A stretch of 64,000 nucleotides of DNA. Source: Priestia endophytica DSM 13796 (GTDB lineage Bacteria; Bacillota; Bacilli; Bacillales; Bacillaceae_H). Under the pieces are notes generated by a model. It did no database searches and was not told the DNA's origin. It saw only the letters and a list, made by a program, of their open reading frames with translations. This document shows, in pieces, positions 36,951-46,025 of this stretch. Location of the stretch: positions 124,001-188,000 of the forward strand of contig NZ_FOXX01000010.1 in NCBI RefSeq assembly GCF_900115845.1. The letters run 5' to 3'. The position numbers were made by a program, and so were the translations under genes. The number at the start of each line of letters is the position of its first letter. Positions within the stretch are counted from its first letter, which is position 1.

Positions 36951-38288
36951 TCAATAAGCAATTGTGGGCAGCTTTCCGATTAGCCTTTTGCTTGATTTGT
37001 TGGCCTCTTTTAAAATAATAGCCTCATCCATTGTTTTTAAACGTCGATTTTCCATCACAACTTCCCCATTAATGATGACCGTTTCTACATCTGAGCTATA
37101 AGCGGAATAAACAATGCGTGAAATAGGATCAATATCATAGGAGGGAAAAGCATGGAGCTTGTGAAGGTCAACCAAAATTAAATCCGCCTTTTTTCCAACT
37201 TCAATACTTCCAATCTCGTGCTCTAAGCCAAGCGCTTTAGCTCCTCCAATTGTAGCCATTTGTAATACTTGTTTTGCTTTCATAGAAGTTGGTCCATTAA
37301 TGGGTTTTTGAATAAGAGCGGCAAGTTTCATCTCTTGAAACATATCAAGATTGTTGTTGCACGGGGCTCCGTCCGCGCCTAAACTAACATACATATCACT
37401 CTTTAGCATATCAGGCACTTCGGCAATTCCTGAAGCGAGCTTTAAGTTCGATCCCGGACAGTGGCTTACCTTTACTTTTCGGTCTCTAATAATTTTTTTC
37501 TCCTCCTCATCTAACCAGACGCAATGTGCTAAAATAAGCCGCTCATTGGCAAGGCCGAGATGATCTAAATAAACAATATTACGCATGCCTCTCTCTTGCT
37601 CTACAATTTGGATTTCACCTTTATTTTCCGAAGCATGGGTATGTACACAAACTTGATATTTTTCAGATAAAAAAGCAACCTCCTTCAACAGTTCCTCTGA
37701 GCATGAGACAACAAAACGAGGGGAGAAAGCATATTGAATGCGCCCGTCTTTGTCATGCCATTTCTCATACAAGTCCATGCTTTCCTGCAAGGATGCACTC
37801 GCCGTTTCTCTAAGAAGCTTCGGCACTTCTTCACCGTGATCCATCATCACTTTCCCCGCAAGCGCTCGAATGCCACTTTTTTGAATCGCTTGAAAGGCAA
37901 AATCTGTATGATGTACCGTTTCCATATCTACGATAGACGTTGTTCCCCCTTTGATTAGCTCTCCGATGCCAAGCATGGCAGAATAGTAGATGGATTCTTC
38001 ATCATGAGCCGCTTCAAGGGGCCATATTCGTTTTTTTAACCAGTCCATAAGCTCCCAATCATCTCCCTGTCCTCTAAAAAGTGTTTGACAAAGATGAATG
38101 TGCGTATGAATAAATCCTGGAAGAAGGATTTGATGACGTGCATCTATTTCAGCGTCCACAGCATCTGGCTGTAGGTTCGTCCCGATTTCTTTAATTCGTT
38201 CTCCCTCAATTAAAACATCTCCGTGAAAAATATCGTCTTGTTTGTTCATCGTAATAAGCTGAGCATTTTTGATTAGCAATCGTCTCAC
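36951..38288 (-). CDS. Amidohydrolase (MtaD/SsnA/atrazine-chlorohydrolase-like deaminase)
   Basis: I choose GTG at 38288, eight bases after AGGAG; ATG at 38294 is too close to the site. The product is about 445 residues, with the metal site of the TIM-barrel amidohydrolases: HTHIHL, the histidines in VHTHASENKGE and LAHCVWLDEEE, and the aspartate in SLGADGAPCNNNLDMF. These match the TrzN/AtzA/SsnA/MtaD group, which deaminate or dechlorinate purine-like and triazine-like rings. Likely substrates are S-adenosylhomocysteine, methylthioadenosine or guanine derivatives; the sequence does not decide. A LysR gene lies 160 bases upstream in the same direction. Confidence 0.82.
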   Translation of the reverse strand: MRRLLIKNAQLITMNKQDDIFHGDVLIEGERIKEIGTNLQPDAVDAEIDARHQILLPGFIHTHIHLCQTLFRGQGDDWELMDWLKKRIWPLEAAHDEESIYYSAMLGIGELIKGGTTSIVDMETVHHTDFAFQAIQKSGIRALAGKVMMDHGEEVPKLLRETASASLQESMDLYEKWHDKDGRIQYAFSPRFVVSCSEELLKEVAFLSEKYQVCVHTHASENKGEIQIVEQERGMRNIVYLDHLGLANERLILAHCVWLDEEEKKIIRDRKVKVSHCPGSNLKLASGIAEVPDMLKSDMYVSLGADGAPCNNNLDMFQEMKLAALIQKPINGPTSMKAKQVLQMATIGGAKALGLEHEIGSIEVGKKADLILVDLHKLHAFPSYDIDPISRIVYSAYSSDVETVIINGEVVMENRRLKTMDEAIILKEANKSSKRLIGKLPTIAY

Positions 38289-38448
38289 TGTCATCTCTCC
38301 TTTGAACTCCCAAAATACTTCCAGATTCCTACATGTAAAGTAAGTTTCTATATTATATGGTTTTCTCATTAAGAATGGCGAGCGTATTGTAAATGGACTT
38401 GACAAGAACTTTTATGTTTAAAGTAGCAACCCATAAAACGATACGAGA

Positions 38449-39315
38449 TTAATCAACGCCATTAATGAATTGTTGAAGAGTATCAATAAAAGTAAGCACG
38501 TCCTCTGTTTCTCTTCTATATGCAACGTAAATGTTTGACACAGGGAGAGGAAAGGTAGAAAAATGCACAGCATCTATTTTCCCTTTCTTCACTTCCCTTT
38601 CAACAACGGAAAAAGGAAGAAAAGACATGCCTAATCCTTCCTCAATAAACCGTTTTGTAATTTCTACTTGGTTAACGACCATCGTTTTTACGCCCTTATA
38701 TGTCTGCTGAATAGACGGCAAAATTTCTTCCCAATAGAGGGGATGATTGTTAATCAATAATCGGTGCTGTTGAAAAAGAGAAAACAGGGACTCATTTTCA
38801 CTAGAAGGAGGAGCTGCGAGAATAACAGAATCTTGTAAAATACTTTTGCATATTACGTGTGAAACAGGCATTCTTGATAAACCAACGTCTGCTCTTCCGC
38901 TTTCGATCTCACCGCTAATTTCCATAGACTTTACAACATTTATCATAACTTCGATTTTAGGATATCTATGTAAAAAAGAGCTAAGAAATCTTGGCAAAAT
39001 AGCTGAAGCAATATAAGGAGCAACAGCAACTGTTATTTTACGCTGGAATCCTTGCTTAAAACTTTCTAAAGTTTGCACGCCATCATAATAGCTTTCCGCC
39101 AATTTCTCAGCATGTGGAACAAATCTCCGTCCTGCTTCTGTTAAATAAACGTGACGTCCAGAGCGTTTAAAAAAAGAAGCACCAAGCTCTTGTTCTAAAT
39201 GCTTAATATGTGCTGTAACAGTTGGCTGAGAAAGAAAAAGAAGCTCAGAAGTCTTTCTGAAATTTTCATACTTTGCTGCAACAAGAAACGTTTCTATCCA
39301 CTTCATATCCATCAA
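38449..39315 (-). CDS. LysR family transcriptional regulator
   Basis: A 288-residue LysR protein. The N-terminal HTH is MDMKWIETFLVAAKYENFRK and SQPTVTAHIKHLEQELG, followed by a substrate-binding domain (ITVAVAPYIASAILPRFL). It resembles the YwbI/CitR-like branch. The gene it controls is not evident; the co-directional amidohydrolase downstream is the nearest candidate. ATG at 39312 or 39315. Confidence 0.9.
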   Translation of the reverse strand: MMDMKWIETFLVAAKYENFRKTSELLFLSQPTVTAHIKHLEQELGASFFKRSGRHVYLTEAGRRFVPHAEKLAESYYDGVQTLESFKQGFQRKITVAVAPYIASAILPRFLSSFLHRYPKIEVMINVVKSMEISGEIESGRADVGLSRMPVSHVICKSILQDSVILAAPPSSENESLFSLFQQHRLLINNHPLYWEEILPSIQQTYKGVKTMVVNQVEITKRFIEEGLGMSFLPFSVVEREVKKGKIDAVHFSTFPLPVSNIYVAYRRETEDVLTFIDTLQQFINGVD

Positions 39316-39335
39316 TATGCACTTCCTTTTCGTAA

Positions 39336-39369
39336 AAAAACCTTATGACAATTTTATCATAAGGTTTTT
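39336..39369 (-). terminator. Terminator of the methyltransferase gene
   Basis: Perfect 13-base stem AAAAACCTTATGA / TCATAAGGTTTTT with an eight-base loop. Confidence 0.9.
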
Positions 39370-39374
39370 GCTCT

Positions 39375-40154
39375 TTATTTTTTTATTGCTAAGAATCGCA
39401 AGCGTTTGTAATCAGCAATCCACTTTTCATTTTCATACAAGTGTTCCCTTGCTATGCTCTCTACTCTTTTTACAACTTCTCCTTGGACACTTTCATCTAC
39501 GGGAGCAAGAAAATCTCCTGCAAAGTTGGCAATCCATCCCTTTATTCCTTCATTTTCTTTGGCAAGTTCTGTTGGGCGAACAAAAGAAGAAACATAGCAT
39601 ACTTCAAACCCGCCTTGTTCAAGAAGGGTTGTATATTCGCCAACACTAGGAAAATACCATGGATTATATATCTCCTTTTTTTCTATTCCATACTCTTCTA
39701 AAGCTTGATATAGAGCTTGAATAATGGAAGCTACATTTCCTTTGGATCCCATTTCCCCAACAAACCGACCTCCGGTTTTTAAACAGCGATTTACGGAAGA
39801 TATCACTCGTTCAGGCCTCTTCATCCAGTGTAGAGCAGCGTTTGAAAAAACAGCGTCTACTTTTCTTTCAAGCTGAAAATCTTCTCCATTTCCGGTTCTA
39901 AACTCAAGATGAGGATAAGATTCTTTAGCTTTTTTAATCATGTGTTGTGAAGCATCAATCCCTATAACGCTAGCCCCTGCTAAGGCAATCTCATGAGCAT
40001 GCTTTCCTGTCCCACAGCCTAAATCTAAAATACATTCATTCTCTTTTGCACGAAGTAACGGAAAAAGACCTTCTCCATATTTAGCAACAAATGACGCCGT
40101 TTGATTATAATATTCTGGCTTCCACTGGTTTTTTGTACCGATAGCTTCCTTCAT
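39375..40154 (-). CDS. Class I SAM-dependent methyltransferase (trans-aconitate methyltransferase-like)
   Basis: A 259-residue protein with motif I ILDLGCGTGKHAHEIA, an acidic residue at the end of strand 2 (VIGIDASQHMIKKA) and VDAVFSNAALHWMKRPE, the last being characteristic of the trans-aconitate methyltransferase/biotin-synthesis-like group. SAM binding is clear; the acceptor substrate is unknown. ATG at 40154 follows AGGAGGAAAGCAG. Monocistronic. Confidence 0.85.
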   Translation of the reverse strand: MKEAIGTKNQWKPEYYNQTASFVAKYGEGLFPLLRAKENECILDLGCGTGKHAHEIALAGASVIGIDASQHMIKKAKESYPHLEFRTGNGEDFQLERKVDAVFSNAALHWMKRPERVISSVNRCLKTGGRFVGEMGSKGNVASIIQALYQALEEYGIEKKEIYNPWYFPSVGEYTTLLEQGGFEVCYVSSFVRPTELAKENEGIKGWIANFAGDFLAPVDESVQGEVVKRVESIAREHLYENEKWIADYKRLRFLAIKK

Positions 40155-40254
40155 CTGCTTTCCTCCTCTTTTGTTCTTATTTATAGACTATCACTCTTAC
40201 ATATTAATGAATATTAGATAATTGTCTCTTCATTGATAGGAATCTCCTCTCAAT

Positions 40255-40279
40255 AAAAAACACCTCTTCTTAAGAGGTA
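40255..40279 (-). terminator. Terminator of the C45 acyltransferase gene
   Basis: Stem ACCTCTT / AAGAGGT with a three-base loop and a T6 tail on the minus strand. Confidence 0.8.
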
Positions 40280-41335
40280 TTATAAAATGCTCAAATGAGG
40301 AAAGTCTAAATTCGTATCTACTTCTCCTTTGATTTTTGTAATCACATTTTTTTGTCCTTTTATCCAATCATAAAAAGAAAAAATAACGGGACGGCGATTT
40401 TCTCCAACTCCAATATATACTCGCCCTGTTTTTGGAGCATAAACAGAAGAATGAATCGTTCCTGCCGAGTTTCTGTAGTCACGTTTAAAAAACGGATAAT
40501 CTGTATGATTAAAAAGCTCAAATGCCTGGTACGGTGTTAGCGGATTTTCCAATGCTTCTTCAAGTTTTGCTAGTCTTTCTTTTGACTCAACCAGGTGACG
40601 GCGGTTTTCATCTTGAAGTTCTTCAGCTCTAAAATGATTGGAGCATGCAAGACTTCTTCCATATGAAACGTTAACTCCGCGTGGAGATGCTTCAACGATT
40701 GCAGCACGGTCATTTTTATCATTCATTGTATAGTTAAACGAGTGACGGTGTGGAATATTTCTTAATACTTCTACTGCTTCTTCTGTTGTTTGACATGTAT
40801 CAAGAATAAAGCGCGCAATGGAGCAGCAAATGAAACCGTCTCCTGCTTTTTTCCTATGTACGAAATGGTACCCAATCGAAAGCCCCTTTTCATTCATTCC
40901 GTCCATGCGTCCAATCAACCTTTGAGCAAATCCAATACTTGCATATGCTTCGCTCGGTTGCCAAAGTAAAAAGCGACCATCATATGTTTTAGGATGATAA
41001 TCATAGTTTCTAGCATAAAAGCCTTCCGCCATAAGAGCAGAGCAGCCTGACTTTTTCCATTCCCCTTGGTAGCCGCTATACTCATGCACAACGTCTTCTA
41101 ATCTCCACTTCATTCCATCTGAAATGCCTTCAAGCTCTTCCCATACGTGTGGTGCAAACTCTTCTACTCTCTTACGCGCTTCTTTTATTTGGATGGGGTA
41201 GCTTCTCAATGACTTCTTTCTTCGTTTTTTATGTGACTCATACAAAATGGTTCCCTTATGCCATTTGCCAAGCATGTGGCCAAGCTCATATGATGTGCCT
41301 CTTCCTTGCTTAACGTTCACAAAAATAGATTGCAT
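40280..41335 (-). CDS. C45 family autoproteolytic acyltransferase/hydrolase (penicillin-acyltransferase-like)
   Basis: A 351-residue Ntn hydrolase. GCSALMAEGFYARNYDYHP holds the probable nucleophile Cys that becomes N-terminal after self-cleavage, and FNYTMNDKNDRAAIVEAS and SNHFRAEELQDENR are typical of the acyl-CoA:6-aminopenicillanate acyltransferase-like (AAT) group. Bacillus members are uncharacterised amidases or choloylglycine-hydrolase relatives. ATG at 41335 lies a short distance after AGCTGAGGATA. It is separated from yojO by a terminator. Confidence 0.8.
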   Translation of the reverse strand: MQSIFVNVKQGRGTSYELGHMLGKWHKGTILYESHKKRRKKSLRSYPIQIKEARKRVEEFAPHVWEELEGISDGMKWRLEDVVHEYSGYQGEWKKSGCSALMAEGFYARNYDYHPKTYDGRFLLWQPSEAYASIGFAQRLIGRMDGMNEKGLSIGYHFVHRKKAGDGFICCSIARFILDTCQTTEEAVEVLRNIPHRHSFNYTMNDKNDRAAIVEASPRGVNVSYGRSLACSNHFRAEELQDENRRHLVESKERLAKLEEALENPLTPYQAFELFNHTDYPFFKRDYRNSAGTIHSSVYAPKTGRVYIGVGENRRPVIFSFYDWIKGQKNVITKIKGEVDTNLDFPHLSIL

Positions 41336-41365
41336 ATCCTCAGCTCCAAACTATGTTTTTAAGAG

Positions 41366-41404
41366 AAAAAGAGCTTCTTACCCTTATAGGAATAAGAAGC
41401 TCTA
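41366..41404 (-). terminator. Terminator of the yojN-yojO operon
   Basis: Perfect stem AGAGCTTCTTA / TAAGAAGCTCT followed by a T run on the minus strand. Confidence 0.9.
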
Positions 41405-41410
41405 AAAGAG

Positions 41411-43339
41411 TTATCCTGTTTGAATACTCTTATGAAGAAGTCGTTTTAGAAGTGGAAACAGAACGTTTGGAAGTTCTGAAACGTCTTCAACTAAAATGCT
41501 GTACTTCCCGTAAATATTGCGAATTGTAGTTTGCTGTCCTTCATCAATTGGTTCATTTGATAAAAAGACGTTAATTACTTCAATCCCCTGTTTGCGCGCG
41601 AGTAAAACAGCTTCGTGTGTATCAACAACTCCATTTTGCTCATATCCCATTGCAGCAGGCTCTCCATCTGAGAAAACAAGCAAAAACTTTTGTTTTTCAC
41701 TACGCTTCATTAAACTTTGAGAAGCGTGACGAATTGCAAAGCCATCTCGGTTATCTTCCATTGGTTCAAGCTGCATAATTTCAGATCCGCTTTCTTTCTT
41801 ATACGACGAAGAGAAATCAATAACATGTTGAAAATAGTTTGGCTGATACGTTTCTGTTGCATCGTTTGTATCTTCCCAAAAGCCGACAATCTCATGTGGT
41901 ACATGTACGGATTTTAATGCTTCATGAAAAAGAGTAATGCCAAGCTTTGTTTGCTCCATTTTATCGAACATGGAGGCTGAACAATCGACAAGAAGCGAGA
42001 ATACAGCATCAATTTCATGAGATGGATCGTTCTTTTTATGAAAAAGTCGCGGATTGTCATCTGTTGCAAGACGAAGCAAGTTTTTTTGATTTAAACGCCC
42101 GAAATGCAGATCAGTGCGAGGCAAAATTCGTTTATGCTCAAGCGTTTTTGAAATCATTTGTTTTAACCGCTTTTGATATGGTGCAATTTCTTTTACATTT
42201 GCACTATACTGTGAACGCTCCTCTGACGTTGGGCGCGTTTTTTCTTTCACTAATGCTTTCGCATAGCGATTGTCTTTTCCAAACGACTCATCTCCGCCTT
42301 CTTGTGGTTCTTCTTTTCTTGTTTCAAGCACTTCTAGCTTTGAATAGTCGTTCCGCTTTGCTTTTTTGGATTGCCCTTGAACAACACCTAGTGCTTGATC
42401 TCCGTCTTCTCCTTCACGAACAGCGTCATCTCCGCCTAAATCTGTTTTTGAACCTTGCTCTAAATCAAACTGAAGGAAACTTTCCGTTGCTTTACTTGTT
42501 TCTTGATGCCATGTTGGCAGTTTATCCTCGTGAACGTCTTCTTCCCCTGACTTCTCACCTTTAATCACATCATCATTCTTAAGCTTAGATTCTCTTTTTA
42601 AATCGTCAAACGTTAATCCTTGCTGCAGCTCTTCATAATTAAAATCTGGAAGAAGGAAATACGTGTTTAACATGTCTTTTTCAAGCACTTCTTCTAGCAC
42701 ATCGCTTATTTCTTCGCAAATACGCGTCACCTCACGCGTTGTCTTAGCTTCAAAAGTGCGCATAATTTGCTCACGTAAAAATGGAATCACTCGGTCAATG
42801 TCAGGTTGAATAGACGGAAGTTCTTCAAAGGGATTATCTACTGTTGCTAGCACGTATAAAGCACAAAAAAGCGCATCAGTGTGAATGTTACGCTCCACAT
42901 TAAAGCGAAGCTGTGTGCTAAAGTACGTCTTATACATTTCTCGTCGCTTTAAAAATACTTTCTTTGTACCTGGTCGATCTTTTTTACAATCTTCTTCAAG
43001 ACGCAGATTTTCAAATACCATAAACAATTGGCGCGCGAAACTTTGAATAGAAGAGCGACGAATATGCTTTACATAACGAGCAATAGCCCCGTAATCACCA
43101 TGGGTAATTTCCGTACTTCGCAAAAACACGTCGCTTTTTAAGCCTGCTACTGTTTCCTGATGTGGACGCTGCCCCCAGAAATGGCTAAGGTACATTTTTT
43201 TTAAATATGGATCATAGTAGGAAGAAACGCGATACTCAATCTCCATTTCTTCATCTTTTGTCAGCGTTCGAGCTAAGTCTTCGAGTTCCATAAATAGAAA
43301 AGAATCAATTTGACTATCATTGAATTTAATAAATTTCAT
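41411..43339 (-). CDS. yojO: VWA-domain protein YojO (NorD-like)
   Basis: A 642-residue protein. The N-terminal two thirds are helical and charged, and the C-terminal part is a von Willebrand A domain with the metal-ion site DCSASMFDK (DxSxS) and FSDGEPAAMGY. It is related to NorD/CobT-like partners of MoxR ATPases, which help insert metals or activate protein complexes. It starts 11 bases after yojN. In B. subtilis yojN-yojO also neighbour odhAB, so this is conserved context rather than new. A functional link to OdhAB is not established. Confidence 0.9.
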   Translation of the reverse strand: MKFIKFNDSQIDSFLFMELEDLARTLTKDEEMEIEYRVSSYYDPYLKKMYLSHFWGQRPHQETVAGLKSDVFLRSTEITHGDYGAIARYVKHIRRSSIQSFARQLFMVFENLRLEEDCKKDRPGTKKVFLKRREMYKTYFSTQLRFNVERNIHTDALFCALYVLATVDNPFEELPSIQPDIDRVIPFLREQIMRTFEAKTTREVTRICEEISDVLEEVLEKDMLNTYFLLPDFNYEELQQGLTFDDLKRESKLKNDDVIKGEKSGEEDVHEDKLPTWHQETSKATESFLQFDLEQGSKTDLGGDDAVREGEDGDQALGVVQGQSKKAKRNDYSKLEVLETRKEEPQEGGDESFGKDNRYAKALVKEKTRPTSEERSQYSANVKEIAPYQKRLKQMISKTLEHKRILPRTDLHFGRLNQKNLLRLATDDNPRLFHKKNDPSHEIDAVFSLLVDCSASMFDKMEQTKLGITLFHEALKSVHVPHEIVGFWEDTNDATETYQPNYFQHVIDFSSSYKKESGSEIMQLEPMEDNRDGFAIRHASQSLMKRSEKQKFLLVFSDGEPAAMGYEQNGVVDTHEAVLLARKQGIEVINVFLSNEPIDEGQQTTIRNIYGKYSILVEDVSELPNVLFPLLKRLLHKSIQTG

Positions 43340-43350
43340 GAAACAACACC

Positions 43351-44253
43351 TTACTCAAAAAGAGTTTCAGCAATATTTTGGACAGCAGCCTTTTCACGCT
43401 CATCTTCTAATTTTTGAACAATACCACGCTCAATTGCTCGAAGCGGCGGCATATAAAGAGCAAGATCACACGTATCAATAAGCGCTCTGATTGAAGCTGC
43501 TTCTTCTGAAACTTGTCCGTTTTCTACTTGTGTAATTAAATCTGTTGAAAGTCTTACAAACTTATCAATCATTTTCTCGTCATTAAGGCGAGATTGTGAA
43601 GAAAGAACCGCTTTTAAGCTTTCTCCTTTAATATATGGAACATCAATAATGACGAAACGGTTTTTAAGTGCTTCATTCAAAGGTACTGTCCCAACATATC
43701 CTTCATTGATTGCAGCGATAACGCCAAACGTCTGCTCACCGCGCACAACTTCACCTGTAAACGGATTTGTAATCATTTTACGATAGTCGAGTACCCCGTT
43801 TAAGATTGGCAATGTTTCGGGCTTTGCCATGTTGATTTCGTCAATGTATAGAAGATGACCCTTTGTCATAGCTTGAATAACAGGTCCTGGTACAAAATCA
43901 ATGTTTGTTTCTCCTCCGCTTGTATGAATCGTTTTAAATCCAAGCAACGCTTCGGCGTCAAGATCAACTGAACAGTTCACACTATGCATTGGCTGTTTGA
44001 AGTAAGCTGAGAGCGTTTCAGCTAGCTTCGTTTTCCCTGACCCTGTTGGTCCTTTTAAAAGTACGTTTTTTCCTAATGAAAGCGCGATAAGAGCATCCGT
44101 TATGATGGCCTCGTCTTCAGCCATATAACCGTCCTTTCCAATAAGACGCTCATCGTCTTGATATGCTCCTTGTTGTCTTTCTTCAATAAGATTTTCAATT
44201 TCTTTTGGTATATTCATTGTTGTTTCGTTCCTTTCTTCCACGCTTTTTTTCAC
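43351..44253 (-). CDS. yojN: MoxR-family AAA+ ATPase YojN (NorQ-like)
   Basis: A 300-residue AAA+ protein. Walker A is [16 protein letters not shown], Walker [14 protein letters not shown], and the sensor region [20 protein letters not shown] is typical of the MoxR/NorQ branch. ATG at 44220 ([13 protein letters not shown]) behind AGGAACGAAACAAC is a likely alternative to 44253. It is the motor partner of YojO. Confidence 0.92.
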   Translation of the reverse strand: MKKSVEERNETTMNIPKEIENLIEERQQGAYQDDERLIGKDGYMAEDEAIITDALIALSLGKNVLLKGPTGSGKTKLAETLSAYFKQPMHSVNCSVDLDAEALLGFKTIHTSGGETNIDFVPGPVIQAMTKGHLLYIDEINMAKPETLPILNGVLDYRKMITNPFTGEVVRGEQTFGVIAAINEGYVGTVPLNEALKNRFVIIDVPYIKGESLKAVLSSQSRLNDEKMIDKFVRLSTDLITQVENGQVSEEAASIRALIDTCDLALYMPPLRAIERGIVQKLEDEREKAAVQNIAETLFE

Positions 44254-44300
44254 TACTTTTATTGTACTAGAAAGCTTTTTCTCTTAAAAGAAAAATGATG

Positions 44301-44326
44301 AAAGGGACGCCTGTAAGCGTCCCTTT
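44301..44326 (-). terminator. Terminator of the DUF2187 gene
   Basis: Perfect stem AAAGGGACGC / GCGTCCCTTT with a six-base loop; the minus-strand T run is modest. Confidence 0.75.
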
Positions 44327-44331
44327 CGTTT

Positions 44332-44535
44332 TTAAGCTTTTACTTTTTTATAATTACGATGATTGATTACTGTACGAACAGGCTCACCAGAATCTGAGTC
44401 AACGCCCATTTCCACAATAACAGAGCTTTCACGCACTGTCATAACTTTTCCTTTGAATCCTTTGTACATTCCTTTATTAACTTGAATCATGTCACCAACG
44501 TCTGCCGTCGGTTGAGCTTTTGGCGTATTTTCCAT
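44332..44535 (-). CDS. DUF2187 family KOW-like protein (YkvS type)
   Basis: A 67-residue protein. VGDMIQVNKGMYKGFKGKVM is a KOW-like SH3 barrel beginning, followed by VRTVINHRNYKKVKA, which matches the small DUF2187/YkvS family. Such proteins may bind RNA or ribosomes, but the function is not established. ATG at 44535 follows AAAAGGAGTCGCTAACT. The 240-base gap upstream (44536-44774) has no gene that I can support. Confidence 0.82.
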   Translation of the reverse strand: MENTPKAQPTADVGDMIQVNKGMYKGFKGKVMTVRESSVIVEMGVDSDSGEPVRTVINHRNYKKVKA

Positions 44536-44774
44536 ATAGTTAGCGACTCCTTTTCATTTCAAAATTGCAAAGCATTAACAATCAATAAAGATCATTTTCA
44601 TCTGTTTGTTTGCACTATTTGTTATTTTCATTTAGAACATAATTCTAGTGAATAATATAACGAAAATTTGACTCTTTGACAAGCTATGTTTCTTCTTTTG
44701 CAAATATTGTGGTAGAATCCGATCTTAAAACCTGACATTATTATACACTAAATTTGCGGTTTCTATTTATATTT

Positions 44775-46025
44775 TTAAGGTGTAATCGCTAAATTTGTTG
44801 AAGAAGAAAGACTGTACGCTGAAATTTTACCTTCTTCAATATTTGAAAAAGGTGCATCTCTTAAAAACAATCGCCCTTCAATCATCCCTTCTTTTGCATA
44901 TGAGTTGTTTACCTTAGCAAAATATAGATAGTCACAAAGCTCCCGAAGCCCTTCTCTTGCGTATGTTTCAGAGTCCGTAAACTTAACTTCACCTACAACA
45001 GCTTTATACAGCTCATTGCGTCCTTTCTCTCTCATTTCAACAACAAGATCTGGACGTCCTTGCCAAAATATATGCTCTCTCGCCTTTGTTGCAAAAAACT
45101 GATTCCCTAACCGATTTGCTTCCTTTTGAGACAGAACTTTTCGTGCTAAATACGGATGATCGCTTTCATCGACTTCTCCCATTTTCACACTGAAGGAAAG
45201 AGCGGAACCTTTAGAGTTGTGATAAAGTTTGTACGTATAGCTCATATCTTCCCAGCTTGCAACTAAGTTTTCTCCTTCATATAAAAGATGAAGTGTAGCT
45301 TCTTTTGTATTTTCCTTGACGAGTTTTAATGCCCAGTAAAGTTCAAACAACACATCCATTTGCTCAGGTTGCCAAAATGTACGTTGAAAAAGATGCAAAA
45401 GATCTTCTTCATTCACTTTTTTAGCATTCAAACGATTGTACTGTAACAAAAGAAGTGCTGCTTGGCGGTACAAGCTTACTTTTGATGTTATGACATCTTT
45501 AATCTCTTCATTTGTTATTTCCTCACAACTTATGCTTGTTAATGGTGAAAATGCAAGATAGTTGTTTATTTTTTGTTCATAGTCTCTCACAGACGATAAA
45601 AGCTCTGTTTTTTCACCGTGCTTCTGCACTAATGAGCGTAACATATTGAGACACGCTTTTAAAACTTTATTTTCCTTTGTCCCGAATGTTCGGTTTTTCG
45701 AGCCACTGACATATGTCGCCCGATTTGTAAATCCCTCTCTGCTCCGAGCTTCAATAGTCTTTTTCCACTGAATATATCCTGCCATTTTCCCACTGTGCTT
45801 TTTATGAACATTTGTTGAAGAAGGAAAAAGCTCTCTTGTTTTCGCTAGCTTTTCCAAAAAAACGGCTGTTTCGTCTTGAAGTAGAAAATGAATCATTGCA
45901 AGCTCTTCAATTGAATCAATGTGAAAAGATGCTTTTTCAAAAAAAGACGAAAGAGAGAATCGATTTCCTTTTAGAAAAATAAGAAGCATGTCGCTCATCT
46001 CTTTCATCCATTCTCTATTGTTCAT
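44775..46025 (-). CDS. McrC-like PD-(D/E)XK nuclease subunit
   Basis: A 416-residue protein. The C-terminal third contains a PD-(D/E)XK nuclease core: RPDLVVEM with Asp326, then VVGEVKF with Glu346 and Lys348, followed by LRELCDYLYFAK, the helix typical of McrC/DUF2357 nucleases. The region FGTKENKVLKACLNMLR (115-131) recalls the PENRFLK helix of the same families. The gene overlaps the upstream AAA+ gene by 11 bases, so the two proteins are surely partners, as in McrBC where McrB drives McrC cleavage of modified DNA. No methyltransferase gene is present, which fits a type IV-like or other non-modification defence system. Motif positions are seen; the function is inferred. Confidence 0.75.
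   Translation of the reverse strand: MNNREWMKEMSDMLLIFLKGNRFSLSSFFEKASFHIDSIEELAMIHFLLQDETAVFLEKLAKTRELFPSSTNVHKKHSGKMAGYIQWKKTIEARSREGFTNRATYVSGSKNRTFGTKENKVLKACLNMLRSLVQKHGEKTELLSSVRDYEQKINNYLAFSPLTSISCEEITNEEIKDVITSKVSLYRQAALLLLQYNRLNAKKVNEEDLLHLFQRTFWQPEQMDVLFELYWALKLVKENTKEATLHLLYEGENLVASWEDMSYTYKLYHNSKGSALSFSVKMGEVDESDHPYLARKVLSQKEANRLGNQFFATKAREHIFWQGRPDLVVEMREKGRNELYKAVVGEVKFTDSETYAREGLRELCDYLYFAKVNNSYAKEGMIEGRLFLRDAPFSNIEEGKISAYSLSSSTNLAITP

Noticed and set aside
41947-42564. Antisense 205-codon frame inside yojO
   Set aside because: It is a shadow of the yojO coding strand, Leu-rich with no ribosome site; yojO itself is conserved.
41411-44253. YojN-YojO as a new defence or metal-insertion system
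   Set aside because: The MoxR/VWA pair is also found beside odhAB in B. subtilis and is conserved housekeeping context, so it is not treated as novel.
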